DNA of 59,435 nucleotides from Saccoglossus kowalevskii (Eukaryota; Hemichordata; Enteropneusta; Harrimaniidae), in NCBI RefSeq assembly GCF_000003605.2, contig NW_003114673.1, positions 1 through 59,435 on the forward strand, given 5' to 3'. The position numbers and the translations under genes were made by a program. Below are positions 1 through 13,033 of this stretch, in pieces. The notes below the pieces were generated by a model. It was not told where the DNA came from. It saw only the letters and a program-made list of their open reading frames with translations, and searched no databases. Numbering within the stretch: position 1 is the first letter of the stretch; each line of letters opens with the position of its first letter.

Positions 1-874
1 CTGTTGAATTTTTTTTCATCACACATATGTAAAACATATAAAACAACGTTCCTGCATTCTTTCTTACTGTGATGTCAATTATTTATAGCGGAAAATCGCG
101 GAATTGTTGTAACAATTTTAATTTAATAAAAAGTTTTCAAAATCCTTCTAATTTTCAAGAACAAGTTGTTTATGTCGTCGGCACGTAGTGGGTTTTAAGC
201 TATTAACACACCGTTCAAAGTTGTTTAAAGTGATTGCAAAGTTGTGCAAAGTTATTACAAAGTTGGTAGATGTATTCGTATGTATGACCTAAGTTTTTGG
301 CATATAGAAACGCGCAGTTGTAAAGTCGACAAATTTAATAAAATCAGTTGAAAACTTCCTATAGAAGTTCACATGAGCTGACTGTAAACTGTTAGAAAAC
401 AGGGTGCAAAGTTGAAAAAACGAACGAAATGTTGGCGAAGAAGCTTGTATATTTATCCTAAGTCATTGTAATGACAACCCCGCAGTTAAATGTTGAAAAC
501 ATTAAGTATATGTATCGATAATGCCTCATATATAAGCAGATTATCACAACAGCCAATCGAAAAATCGACAAAAAATGGTTACAAAGTTGTGAAAAGCGAT
601 TGTAAAGTTGGTAGTTTCATTCGGAATTGGCACCTGTGATATCATATTAACAAGTCTCATAGTTAAAAGTTCGAAAATGTGAATAAATATTTTTTTTAAA
701 AACTGTTAAATTACCGTACTGTTACTCCAAGTATATGTAGAGGTCATAGGTCAATTCTAGAAGTTACCTGTGCCAGCAATATCGATTATCAACATGCCAA
801 ACATGAAATAGCGGCCAATTCGGCTTAATTTCAAATAATCCTGCAGCTATGTGGTAGTCACGACAAATGTTTAA
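1..874 (+). repeat. Monomer 0, left-truncated
   Basis: It starts inside the 5S-derived tail (CTGTTGAA plus eight T). It carries private changes: TTTTTGGCAT, GAAAACTTCC, GGCACCTGTG and GATTATCAACATGCC in place of GATTTTAAAACATGC. It ends with a damaged run-up, GTGGTAGTCACGAC. Confidence 0.95.
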
Positions 875-1804
875 AGTAAAGCACATCGGGCGTGGTTAGT
901 ACTTGCATGGGAGACCCCTCAGTAAACAAGCTGTTGAATGTTTTTTATCACACTAATGTAAAACATATAAAACAACGTTCTGCATTCTTTCTTACTGTGA
1001 TGTGAATCATACATAGCGGAAAATCGCGGAATTGTTGTAACAATTTTAATTTAATAAAAAGTTTTCAAAATCCTTCTAATTTTCAAGAACAAGTTGTTTA
1101 TGTCGTCGGCACGTAGTGGGTTTTAAGCTGTTAACACACCGTTCAAAGTTGTTTAAAGTGATTGCAAAGTTGTGCAAAGTTATTACAAAGTTGGTAGATG
1201 TATTCGTATGTATGACCTAAGTTGTTGGCATATAGAAACGCGCAGTTGTAAAATCGACAAATTTAATAAAATCAGTTGGAAGCTGCCTACCGATGTTTAC
1301 ATGAGCTGACTGTAAACTGTTAAAAAACAGGGTGCAAAGTTGAAAAAACGAACGAAATGTTGGCGAAGATGCTTGTATATTTATCCTAAGTCATTGTAAT
1401 GACAACCCCGCAGTTATATGTTGAAAACATTAAGTAAATGTATCGATAATGCCTCACATATAAGCAGATTATCACAACAGCCAACTAAAATCGACAATAA
1501 TTAGTTACAAAGTTGTGAAAAGCTATTGTAAAGTTGGTAGTTTAATTCGGAATTGGTACCTGTGATATCATATTAACAATTCTCATAGTTAAAAGTTCGA
1601 AAATGTGAATAAATATTTCGTGAATTGCTGTTAAACTACCGTCGTGTTACTACAAGTATGTAGAGGTTATAGGTCAATTCTAGAAGGTACTTCATGCCAG
1701 CGATAACGATTTTAAAACATCGAAAAACATGAAATACCTGCCAATTCGGCTTAATTTCAAATAATCTATGCAGTTGTGTGGTTAGCTGAACAACAAATGT
1801 TTAA
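875..1804 (+). repeat. Monomer 1 (930 bp), divergent
   Basis: The 5S part lacks one A (CACATCGGG) and reads GAGACCCCTC. Later parts are unusually diverged: AATATTTCGTGAATTGCTG, CCAACTAAAATCGAC, GGTACTTCATGCC and ATACCTGCC. It shares TTTTTATCACACTAATG and CATACATAGCGG with monomer 31. Confidence 0.95.
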
Positions 1805-2740
1805 AGTAAAGCGCAATCGATCGTGGTTAGTACATGCATGGGAGACTCCCTGAGTAAACGAGCTGTTGATTTTATTTTCATCACACACATGTAAAACATA
1901 TAAAACAACGTTCCTGCATTTTTTCTTACTGTGATGTCAATCATTTATAGTGGAAAATCGCGGAATTGTTGTAACTATTTTAATTTAATAAAAAGTTTTC
2001 AAAATCCTTCTAATTTTCAAGAACAAGTTGTTTATGTCGTCGGCACGTAGTGGGTTTTAAGCTGTTAACACACCGTTCAAAGTTGTTTAAAGTGATTGCA
2101 AAGTTGTGCAAAGTTATTACAAAGTTGGTAGATGTATTCGTATGTATGACCTAAGTTGTTGGCATATAGAAACGCGCAGTTGTAAAGTAGACAATTTTAA
2201 TAAAATCAGTTGAAAGCTGCCTATAGATGTTCACGTGAGCTGACTGTAAACTGGTAGAAAACAGTGTGCAAAGTTGAAAAAACGAACGAAATGTTGGCGA
2301 AGAAGCTTGTATATTTATCCTAAGTCATTGTAATGACAACCCCGCAGTTAAATGTTGAAAACACTAAGTAAATGTATCGATAATGCCTCATATATAAGCA
2401 GATTATCAAAACAGCCAACCGAAAAATCGACAAAAATTAGTTACAAAGTTGTGAAAAGCGATTGTAAAGTTGGTAGTTTCAGTCGGAATTGGTACCTGTG
2501 ATATCATATTAACAAGTCTCATAGTTAAAAGTTCGAAAATGTGAATAAATTGTTTTGTTAAATACTGTTAAATTACCGTACTGTTACTCCAAGTATGTAG
2601 AGGTCATAGGCCAATTCTAGAAGTTACCTGTGCCAGCTATATCGATTTTAAAACATGCAAAATCATGAAATAGCCGCCAAATCGGCTTAAATTTAAATAA
2701 TTGATGCACCTGTGTGGTTAGGATACCGACAAATGTTTAA
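1805..2740 (+). repeat. Monomer 2
   Basis: Damaged 5S part (GCGCAATCGATCGTGG, TACATGCATG, CTGAGTAAACGAG). The SalI site is lost (AAAGTAGAC). It shares CACGTGAGCTG and CTGGTAG with monomer 14, and ends with a haplotype I run-up. Confidence 0.95.
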
Positions 2741-3677
2741 AGTAAAGCACAATCGTGCGTGGTTAGTACTTGCATGGGAGACTCCTTCAGTAAACAAGCT
2801 GTTGAATTTATTTTCATCACACACATGTAAAACATATAAAACAACGTTCCTGCATTTTTTTCTTACTGTGATGTCAATCATTTATAGTGGAAAATCGCGG
2901 AATTGTTGTAACTATTTTAATTTAATACAAATTTTTCAAAATCCTTCTAATTTTCAAGAACAAGTTGTTTATGTCGTCGGCAGGTAGTGGGTTTTAAGCT
3001 GTTAACACACCGTTCAAAGTTGTTTAAAGTGATTGCAAAGTTGTGCAAAGTTATTACAAAGTTGGTAGATGTATTCGTATGTATGACCTAAGTTGTTGGC
3101 ATATAGAAACGCGCAGTTGTAAAGTCGACAAATTTAATAAATTCAGTTGGAAGCTGCCTATCGATGTTTACATGAGCTGACTGTAAACTGTTAGAAAACA
3201 GTGTGCAAAGTTGAAAAAACGAACGAAATGTTGGCGAAGAAGCTTGTATATTTATCCTAAGTCATTGTAATGACAACCCCGCAGTTAAATGTTGAAAACA
3301 TTAAGTAAATGTATCGATAATGCCTCATATATAAGCAGATTATCAAAACAGCCAACCGAAAAATCGACAAAAATTAGTTACAAAGTTGTGAAAAGCGATT
3401 GTAAAGTTGGTAGTTTCAGTCGGAATTGGTACCTGTGATATCATATTAACAAGTCTCATAGTTAAAAGTTCGAAAATGTGAATAAATAGTTTTGTTAAAT
3501 ACTGTTAAATTACCGTACTGTTACTCCAAGTATGTAGAGGTCATAGGTCATTTCTAGAAGTTACCTGTGCCAGCGATATCGATTTTAAAACATGCACAAA
3601 CATGAAATAGCCGCCAAATCGGCTTAATTTCATATAATCTATGCAGCTGTGTGGTTAGGTCACCGACAAATGTTTAA
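2741..3677 (+). repeat. Monomer 3, haplotype I
   Basis: CGTGCGTGG with TTTATTTTC. GGCAGGTAGTGG and AATAAATTCAGTTGG are shared with monomer 15 exactly 11,227 bp away. It carries the private AATACAAATTTTTC. Confidence 0.95.
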
Positions 3678-4614
3678 AGTAAAGCACAATCGGGCGTGGT
3701 TAGTACTTGCATGGGAGACTCCATCAGTAAACAAGCTGTTGATTTTTTTTTCATCACACACATGTAAAACATATAAAACAACGTTCCTGCATTCTTTCTT
3801 ACTGTGATGTCAATTATTTATAGCGGAAAATCGCGGAATTGTTTTAACTATTTTAATTTAATAAACAGTTTTCAAAATCCTTCTAATTTTCAAGAACAAG
3901 TTGTTTATGTCGTCGGCACGTAGTGGGTTTTAAGCTATTAACACACCGTTCAAAGTTGTTTAAAGTGATTGCAAAGTTGTGCAAAGTTATTACAAAGTTG
4001 GTAGATGTATTCGTATGTATGACCTATGTTGTTGGCATATAGAAATGCACAGTTGTAAAGTCGACAAATTTGATAAAATCAGTTGAAAGCTGCCTATAGA
4101 TGTTCACATGAGCTGACTGTAAACTGTTAGAAAACAGTGTGCAAAGTTGAAAAAACGAACGAAATGTTGGCGAAGAAGCTTGTGTATTTATCCTAAGTCA
4201 TTGTAATGACAACCCCGCAGTTAAATGTTGAAAACATTAAGTAAATGTATCGATAATGCCTCATATATAAGCAGATTATCACAACAGCCAACCGAAAAAG
4301 CGACAAAAAATGGTTACAAAGTTGTGAAAAGCGATTGTAAAGTTGGTAGTTTCATTCGGAATTGATACCTGTGATATCATATTAACAAGTCTCATAGTTA
4401 AAAGTTCGAAAATGTGAATAATTGTTTTTTTTTAAATACTGTTAAATTACCGTACTGTTACTCCAAGTATGTAGAGGTCATTGGTCAATTCTAGAAGTTA
4501 CCTGTGCCAGCGATATCGATTTTAAAACATGCAAAAACATGAAATAGCCGCCAAATCGGCTTAAATTCAAATATTTGATGCACCTGTGTGGTTAGGATAT
4601 CGACAAATGTTTAA
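3678..4614 (+). repeat. Monomer 4
   Basis: CGGGCGTGG with GACTCCATCAG and a nine-T run. The body has AGCGGAAAATC, GAAATGCACAG, AATTTGATAAAATC, AAAGCGACAAAAAATGG and GATACCTG (KpnI lost). It ends with GGATATCGAC. Confidence 0.95.
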
Positions 4615-5550
4615 AGTAAAGCACAATCGGGCCTGGTTAGTACTTGCATAGGAGACTCCCTCAATAAACAAGCTGTTGAATTTATTTTCATCACACACAT
4701 GTAAAACATATAAAACAACGTTCCTGCATTCTTTCTTACTGTGATGTCAATCATTTATAGTGGAAAATCGCGGAATTGTTGTAACTATTTTAATTTAATA
4801 AAAAGTTTTCAAAATCCTTCTAATTTTCAAGAACAAGTTGTTTATTTCGTCGGCACGTAGTGGGTTTTAAGCTGTTAACACACCGTTCAAAGTTGTTTAA
4901 AGTGATTGCAAAGTTGTGTAAAGTTATTACAAAGTTGGTAGATGTATTCGTATGTATGACCTCAGTTGTTGGCATATAGAAACGCGCAGTTGTAAAGTCG
5001 ACAAATTTAATAAAATCAGTTGAAAGCTGCCTATAGATGTTTACATGAGCTGACTGTAAACTGTTAGAAAACAGGGTGCAAAGTTGAAACAACGAACGAA
5101 ATGTTGGCGAAGAAGCTTGTATATTTATTCTAAGTCATTGTAATGACAACCCCTCAGTTAAATGTTGAAAACATTAAGTAAATGTGTCGATAATGCCCCA
5201 TATATAAGCAGATTATCAAAACTGCCAACCGAAAAATCGACAAAAATTAGTTACAAAGTTGTGAAAAGCGATTGTAAAGTTGGTAGTTTCATTCGGAATT
5301 GGTACCTGTGATATCATATTAACAAGTCTCATAGTTAAAAGTTCGAAATTGTGAATAAATAGTTTTGTTAAATACTGTTAAATTACCGTACTGTTACTCC
5401 AAGTATGTAGAGGTCATAGGTCAATTCTAGAAGTTACCTGTGCCAGCGATATCGATTTTAAAACATGCAAAAACATGAAATAGCCGCCAAATCGGCTTAA
5501 ATTCAAATAATTGATGCACCTGTGTGGTTAGGATATCGACAAATGTTTAA
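4615..5550 (+). repeat. Monomer 5, haplotype I variant
   Basis: CGGGCCTGG, CATAGGAGAC and TCAATAAACAAG, with TTTATTTTC. TTTCGTCGGC, ACCCCTCAG and GAAATTGTG are shared with monomer 6, of which it is nearly a copy. GCCCCATATA is private. Confidence 0.95.
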
Positions 5551-6486
5551 AGTAAAGCACAATCGGGCCTGGTTAGTACTTGCATAGGAGACTCCCTCAA
5601 TAAACAAGCTGTTGAATTTATTTTCATCACACACATGTAAAACATATAAAACAACGTTCCTGCATTCTTTCTTACTGTGATGTCAATCATTTACAGTGGA
5701 AAATCGCGGAATTGTTGTAACTATTTTAATTTAATAAAAAGTTTTCAAAATCCTTCTAATTTTCAAGAACAAGTTGTTTATTTCGTCGGCACGTAGTGGG
5801 TTTTAAGCTGTTAACACACAGTTCAAAGTTGTTTAAAGTGATTGCAAAGTTGTGTAAAGTTATTACAAAGTTGGTAGATGTATTTGTATGTATGACCTAA
5901 GTTGTTGGCATATAGAAACGCGCAGTTGTAAAGTCGACAAATTTAATAAAATCAGTTGAAAGCTGCCTATAGATGTTTACATGAGCTGATTGTAAACTGT
6001 TAGAAAACAGGGTGCAAAGTTGAAACAAAGAACGAAATGTTGGCGAAGAAGCTTGTATATTTATTCTAAGTCATTGTAATGACAACCCCTCAGTTAAATG
6101 TTGAAAACATTAAGTAAATGTGTCGATAATGCCTCATATATAAGCAGATTATCAAAACTGCCAACCGAAAAATCGACAAAAATTAGTTACAAAGTTGTGA
6201 AAAGCGATTGTAAAGTTGGTAGTTTCATTCGGAATTGGTACCTGTGATATCATATTAACAAGTCTCATAGTTAAAAGTTCGAAATTGTGAATAAATAGTT
6301 TTGTTAAATACTGTTAAATTACCGTACTGTTACTCCAAGTATGTAGAGGTCATAGGTCAATTCTAGAAGTTACCTGTGCCAGCGATATCGATTTTAAAAC
6401 ATGCAAAAACATGAAATAGCCGCCAAATCGGCTTAAATTCAAATAATTGATGCACCTGTGTGGTTAGGATATCGACAAATGTTTAA
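5551..6486 (+). repeat. Monomer 6, near-copy of monomer 5
   Basis: It differs by few bases, such as TTTACAGTGG, ACACACAGTTC, GTATTTGTATG and CTGATTGTAAAC. It also carries GAAACAAAGAACG. Confidence 0.95.
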
Positions 6487-7422
6487 AGTAAAGCACAATC
6501 GGGCCTGGTTAGTACTTGCATAGGAGACTCCCTCAATAAACAAGCTGTTGAATTTATTTTCATCACACACATGTAAAACATATAAAACAACGTTCCTGCA
6601 TTCTTTCTTACTGTGATGTCAATCATTTATAGTGAAAAATCGCGGAATTGTTGTAACTATTTTAATTTAATAAAAAGTTTTCAAAATCCTTCTAATTTTC
6701 AAGAACAAGTTGTTTATTTCGTCGGCACGTAGTGGGTTTTAAGCTGTTAACACACCGTTCAAAGTTGTTTAAAGTGATTGCAAAGTTGTGCAAAGTTATT
6801 ACAAAGTTGGTAGATGTATTCGTATGTATGACCTAAGTTGTTGGCATATAGAAACGCGCAGTTGTAATGTCGACAAATTTAATAAAATCAGTTGAAAGCT
6901 GCCTATAGATGTTTACATGAGCTGACTGTAAACTGTTAGAAAACAGTGTGCAAAGTTGAAAAAACGAACGAAATGTTGGCGAAAAAGCTTGTATATTTAT
7001 CCTAAGTCATTGTAATGACAACCTCGCAGTTAAATGTTGAAAACATTAACTAAATGTATCGATAATGCCTCATATATAAGCAGATTATCACAACAGCCAA
7101 CCGAAAAATCGACAAAAAATAGTTACAAAGTTGTGAAAAGTGATTGTAAAGTTGGTAGTTTCATTCGGAATTGGTACCTGTGATATCATATTAACAAGTC
7201 TCATAGTTAAAAGTTCGAAAATGTGAATAAATATTTTTGTTAAATACTGTTAAATTACCGTACTGTTACTCCAAGTATGTAGAGGTCATAGGTCAATTCT
7301 AGAAGTTGCCTGTGCCAGCGTTATCGATTTTAAAACATGCAAAAACATGAAATAGCCGCCAAATCGGCTTAATTTCAAATAATTCATGCAGCTGTGTGGT
7401 TAGGTCACCGACAAATGTTTAA
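6487..7422 (+). repeat. Monomer 7
   Basis: The 5S part and first 250 bp match monomers 5 and 6. The remainder switches type, with GTTGTAATGTCGAC, CGAAAAAGCTTG, ACCTCGCAG and CATTAACTAAATG, and a GGTCACC run-up. It is likely a recombinant. Confidence 0.95.
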
Positions 7423-8357
7423 AGTAAAGCACAATCTGGCGTGGTTAGTACTTGCATGGTATACTCCCTCAGTAACCAAGCTGTTGAATCTTTTTTCATC
7501 ACACACATGTAAAACATATAAAACAACGTTCCTGTATTCTTTCTTACTGTGATGTCAATAATTTATAGTGGAAAATCGCGGAATTGTTGTAACTATTTTA
7601 ATTTAATAAAAAGTTTTCAAAATCCTTCTAATTTTCAATAACAAGTTGTTTATGTCGTCGGCACGTAGTGGGTTTTAGACTGTTAACACACCGTTCAAAG
7701 TTGTTTAAAGTGATTGCAAAGTTGTGCAAAGTTATTAGAAAGTTGGTACATGTATTCGTATGTATGACCTAAGTTGTTGGCATATAGAAACGCGCAGTTG
7801 TAAAGTCGACAAATTTAATAAAATCAGTTGGAAGCTGCCTATAGATGTTCACATGAGCTGACTGTAAACTGTTAGAAAACAGGGTGCAAAGTTGAAAAAC
7901 GAACGAAATCTTGGCGAAGAAGCTTGTATATTTATCCTAAGTCATTGTAATGACAGCCCCGCAGTTAAATGTTGAAAACATTAAGTAAATGTATCGATAA
8001 TGCCTCATACATAAGCAGATTATCACAATAGCCAACCGAAAAATCGACAAAAAATAGTAACAAAGTTGTGAAAAGCGATTGTACAGTTGGTAGTTTCATT
8101 CGGAATTGGTACATGTGATATCATATTAACAAGTCTCATTGTTAAAAGTTCGAAAATGTGAATAAATATTTCTGTTAAATACTGTTAAATTACCGTACTG
8201 TTACTCCAAGTATGTAGAGGTCATAGGTCAATTCTAGAAGTTACCTGTGCCAGCGATATCGATTTTAAAACATGCAAAAACATGAAATAGCCGCCAAATC
8301 GGCTTAATTTCAAATAATTCACGCACCTGTGTGGTTAGGTCACCGACAAATGTTTAA
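7423..8357 (+). repeat. Monomer 8, TTTAGACTG subfamily
   Basis: 5S changes: TCTGGCGTGG, CATGGTATAC and AACCAAGCTG. Subfamily marks: TTTTAGACTG, ATTAGAAAGTTGGTACATG, ACAATAGCC and TGTACAGTTGG. GAAATCTTGG and GACAGCCCC are shared with monomer 10 but not 9. Confidence 0.95.
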
Positions 8358-9292
8358 AGTAAAGCACAATCGGGCGTGGTTAGTACTTGCATGGGAGACT
8401 CCCTCAGTAAACGAGCTGTTGAATTTTTTTTCATCAAACACATGTAAAACATATAAAACAACGTTCCTGCATTCTTTCTTACTGTGATGTCAATAATTTA
8501 TAGTGGAAAATCGCGGAATTGTTGTAACTATTTTAATTTAATAAAAAGTTTTCAAAATCCTTCTAATTTTCAAGAACAAGTTGTTTATGTCGTCGGCACG
8601 TATTGGGTTTTAGACTGTTAACACACCGTTCAAAGTTGTTTAAAGTGATTGCAAGGTTGTGCAAAGTTATTAGAAAGTTGGTGCATGTATTCGTATGTAT
8701 GACCTAAGTTGTTGGCATATAGAAACGCGCAGTTGTAAAGTCGACAAATTTAATAAAATCAGTTGGAAGCTGCCTATAGATGTTCACATGAGCTGACTGT
8801 AAACTGTTAGAAAACAGGGTGCAAAGTTGAAAAACGAACGAAATGTTGGCGAAGAAGCTTGTATATTTATTCTAAGTCATTGTAATGACAACCCCGCAGT
8901 TAAATGTTGAAAATATTAAGTAAATGTATCGATAATGCCTCATACATAAGCAGATTATCACAATAGCCAACCGAAAAATCGACAAAAAATAGTTACAAAG
9001 TTGTGAAAAGCGATTGTACAGTTGGTAGTTTCATTCGGAATTGGTACCTGTGATATCATATTAACAAGTCTCATTGTTAAAAGTTCGAAAATGTGAATAA
9101 ATATTTCTGTTAAATACTGTTAAATTACCGTACTGTTACTCCAAGTATGTAGAGGTCATAGGTCAATTCTAGAAGTTACCTGTGCCAGCGATATCGATTT
9201 TAAAACATGCAAAAACATGAAATAGCCGCCAAATCGGCTTAATTTCAAATAATTCACGCACATGTGTGGTTAGGTCACCGACAAATGTTTAA
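8358..9292 (+). repeat. Monomer 9, TTTAGACTG subfamily
   Basis: CGGGCGTGG, AAACGAG and TCATCAAACAC. It has GAAATGTTGG and GACAACCCC where monomers 8 and 10 differ, plus GCAAGGTTG and GGTGCATG. Confidence 0.95.
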
Positions 9293-10227
9293 TGCAAAGC
9301 ACAATCGGGCGTGGTTAGTACTTGCATGGGAGACTCCCTCAGTAAACGAGCTGTTGAATTTTTTTTCATCAAACACATGTAAAACATATAAAACAACGTT
9401 CCTGCATTCTTTCTTACTGTGATGTCAATAATTTATAGTGGAAAATCGCGGAATTGTTGTAACTATTTTAATTTAATAAAAAGTTTTCAAAATCCTTCTA
9501 ATTTTCAAGAACAAGTTGTTTATGTCGTCGGCACGTAGTGGGTTTTAGACTGTTAACACACCGTTCAAAGTTGTTTAAAGTGATTGCAAAGTTGTGCAAA
9601 TTTATTAGAAAGTTGGTACATGTATTCGTATGTATGACCTAAGTTGTTGGCATATAGAAACGCGCAGTTGTAAAGTCGACAAATTTAATAAAATCAGTTG
9701 GAAGCTGCCTATAGATGTTCACATGAGCTGACTGTAAACTGTTAGAAAACAGGGTGCAAAGTTGAAAAACGAACGAAATCTTGGCGAAGAAGCTTGTATA
9801 TTTATCCTAAGTCATTGTAATGACAGCCCCGCAGTTAAATGTTGAAAACATTAAGTAAATGTATCGATAATGCCTCATACATAAGCAGATTATCACAATA
9901 GCCAACCGAAAATTCGACAAAAAATAATTACAAAGTTGTGAAAAGCGATTGTACAGTTGGTAGTTTCATTCGGAATTGGTACCTGTGATATCATATTAAC
10001 AAGTCTCATTGTTAAAAGTTCGAAAATGTGAATAAATATTTCTGTTGAATACTGTTAAATTACCGTACTGTTACTCCAAGTATGTAGAGGTCATAGGTCA
10101 ACTCTAGATGTTACCTGTGCCAGCGATATCGATTTTAAAACATGCAAAAACATGAAATAGCCGCCAAATCGGCTTAATTTCAAATAATTCACGCACCTGT
10201 GTGGTTAGGTCACCGACAAATGTTTAA
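9293..10227 (+). repeat. Monomer 10, TTTAGACTG subfamily
   Basis: Preceded by TTTAATGCAAAGC. It matches monomer 8 at GAAATCTTGG and GACAGCCCC, suggesting a two-monomer period. Private CAACTCTAGATG and TTGAATACTG. Confidence 0.95.
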
Positions 10228-11163
10228 AGTAAAGCACAATCGGGCGTGGTTAGTACTTGCATGGGAGACTCCCTCAGTAAACGAGCTGTTGAATTGTTTT
10301 TCATCAAACACATGTAAAACATATAAAACAACGTTCCTGCATTCTTTCTTACTGTGATGTCAATAATTTATAGTGAAAATCGCGGAATTGTTGTAACTAT
10401 TTTAATTTATAAAAAAGTTTTCAAATCCTTTCTAATTTCAGAACAAGTTGTTTATGTCGTCGGCACGTAGTGGGTTTTAAGACATGTTCACACACCGTTC
10501 AAAGTTGTTTAAAGTGATTGCAAAGTTGTGCAAAGTTATTACAAAGTTGGTAGATGTATTCGTATGTATGACCTAAGTTGTTGGCATATAGAAACGCGGA
10601 GTTGTAAAGTCGACAAATTTAATAAAATCAGTTGAAAGCTGCCTATAGATGTTCACATGAGCTGACTGTAAACTGTTAGAAAACAGGGTGCAAAGTTGAA
10701 AAAAACGAACGAAATGTTGGCGAAGATGCTTGTATATTTATCCTAAGTCATTGTAATGACAACCCCGCAGTTAAATGTTGAAAACATTAAGTATATGTAT
10801 CGATAATGCCTCATATATAAGCAGATTATCACAACAGCCAACCGAAAAATCGACAAAAATTAGTTACAAAGTTGTGAAAAGCGATTGTAAAGTTGGTAGT
10901 TTCAATCGGAATTGGTACCTGTGATATCATATTAACAAGTCTCATAGTTAAAAGTTCGAAAATGTGAATAATTGTTTTTTTTAAAAACTGTTAAATTACC
11001 GTACTGTTACTCCAAGTATGTAGAGGTCATAGGTCAATTCTAGAAGTTACCTGTGCCAGCAATATCGATTTTAAAACATGCAAAAACATGAAATAGCCGC
11101 CAATTCGGCTTAATTTCAAATAATCCTTGCAGCTATGTGGTTAGGTCACCGACAAATGTTTAA
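10228..11163 (+). repeat. Monomer 11, with an indel cluster
   Basis: The 5S part is as in monomers 9 and 10. At 10372-10490 there are many small indels (GTGAAAATCG, TTTATAAAAAAG, TCAAATCCTTTC, AATTTCAGAAC, GACATGTTCACAC). The body then changes to GATGCTTG and AGTATATG and ends as haplotype III. Confidence 0.95.
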
Positions 11164-12098
11164 AGTAAAGCACAATCGTGCGTGGTTAGAACTTGCATGG
11201 GAGACTCCCTCAGTAAACAAGCTGTTGAATTTATTTTCATCCCACACATGTAAAACATATAAAACAACGTTCCTGCATTTTTTCTTACTGTGATGTCAAT
11301 CATTTATAGTGGAAAATCGCGGAATTGTTGTAACTATTTTAATTTAATAAAAAGTTTTCAAAATCCTTCTAATTTTCAAGAACAAGTTGTTTATGTCGTC
11401 GGCACGTAGTGGGTTTTAAGCTGTTAACACACCGTTCAAAGTTGTTTAAAGTGATTGCAAAGTTGTGCAAAGTTATTACAAAGTTGGTAGATGTATTCGT
11501 ATGTATGACCTAAGTTGTTGGCATATAGAAATGCGCTGTTCTAAAGTCCAAAAATTTAATAAAATCAGTTGGAAGCTGCCTATAGATGTTCACATGAGCT
11601 GACTGTAAACTGTTAGAAAACAGTGTGCAAAGTTGAAAAACGAACGAAATGTTGGCGAAGAAGCTTGTATATTTATCCTAAGTCATTGTAATGACAACCC
11701 CGCAGTTAAATGTTGAAAACATTAAGTAAATGTGTCGATAATGCCTCATATATAAGCAGATTATCACAACAGCCAACCGAAAAATCGACAAAAAATAGTT
11801 ACAAAGTTGTGAAAAGCGATTGTAAAGTTGGTAGTTTCATTCGGAATTGGTACCTGTGATATCATATTAACAAGTCTCATTGTTAAAAGTTCGAAAATGT
11901 GAATAAATATTTTTAGTAAAAACTATTAAATTACCGTACTGTTACTCCAATTATGTAGAGGTCATAGGTCAATTCTTGAAGTTACCTGTGCCAGCGATAT
12001 CGATTTTAAAACATGCAAAATCATGAAATAGCCGCCAATTCGGCTTAATTTCAAATAATCCTTGCAGCTATGTGGTTAGGTCACCATCAAATGTTAAA
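11164..12098 (+). repeat. Monomer 12
   Basis: CGTGCGTGGTTAGAACTTG and TTTTCATCCCACAC are shared only with monomer 54, 40 kb away. It carries the private ATGCGCTGTTCTAAAGTCC (SalI lost). Confidence 0.95.
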
Positions 12099-13033
12099 AG
12101 TAAAGCATAATCGGGCCTGGTTAGTACTTGCATGGGAGACTCCCTCAGTAAACGGCTGTTGAATTTTTTTTCATCACACACATGTAAAACATATAAAACA
12201 ACGTTCCTGCATTCTTTCTTACTGTGATGTCAATCATTTATAGAGGAAAATCACGGAATTGTTGTAACTATTTTAATTTAATAAAAAGTTTTCAAAATCC
12301 TTCTAATTTTCAAGAACAAGTTGTTTATGTCGTCGGCACATAGTGGGTTTTAAGCTGTTAACACACCGTTCAAAGTTGTTTAAAGTGATTGCAAAGTTGT
12401 GCAAAGTTATTACAAAGTTGGTAGATGTATTCGTATGTATGACCTAAGTTGTTGGCATATAGAAACGCGCAGTTGTAAAGTCGACAATTTTAATAAAATC
12501 AGTTGAAAGCTGCCTATAGATGTTCACATGAGCTGACTGTAAACTGTTAGAAAACAGTGTGCAAAGTTGAAAAAACGAACGAAATGTTGGCGAAGAAGCT
12601 TGTATATTTATCCTAAGTCATTGTAATGACAACCCCGCAGTTAAATGTTGAAAACATTAAGTAAATGTGTCGATAATGCCTCATATATAAGCAGATTATC
12701 ACAACAGCCAACCGAAAAATCGACAAAAATTAGTTACAAAGTTGTGAAAAGCGATTGTAAAGTTGGTAGTTTCAGTCGGAATTGGTACCTGTGATATCAT
12801 ATTAACAAGTCTCATAGTTAAAAGTTCGAAAATGTGAATAAATAGTTTTGTTAAATACTGTTAAATTACCGTACTGTTACTCCAAGTATATAGAGGTCAT
12901 AGGTCAATTCTAGAAGTTACCTGTGCCAGCGATATCGATTTTAAAACATGCAAAAATATGAAATAGCCGCCAAATCGGCTTAAATTCAAATAGTTGATGC
13001 ACCTGTGTGGTTAGGATACCGACAAATGTTTAA
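12099..13033 (+). repeat. Monomer 13
   Basis: Core CGGGCCTGG with CATGGGAGAC, one of the best 5S matches, but with GCATAATCGGG and a deleted AAACGGCTG. Private AGAGGAAAATCACGG and GGCACATAG. It ends as haplotype I. Confidence 0.95.

Noticed and set aside
2712-2987. A 91-codon plus-strand frame across the 5S-derived module, with shorter versions at 13939, 14876 and 36715.
   Set aside because: It translates a 5S rRNA-derived sequence and the adjacent spacer. It is present in only a few monomers and is broken by single-base indels in the rest, so it is not a gene.
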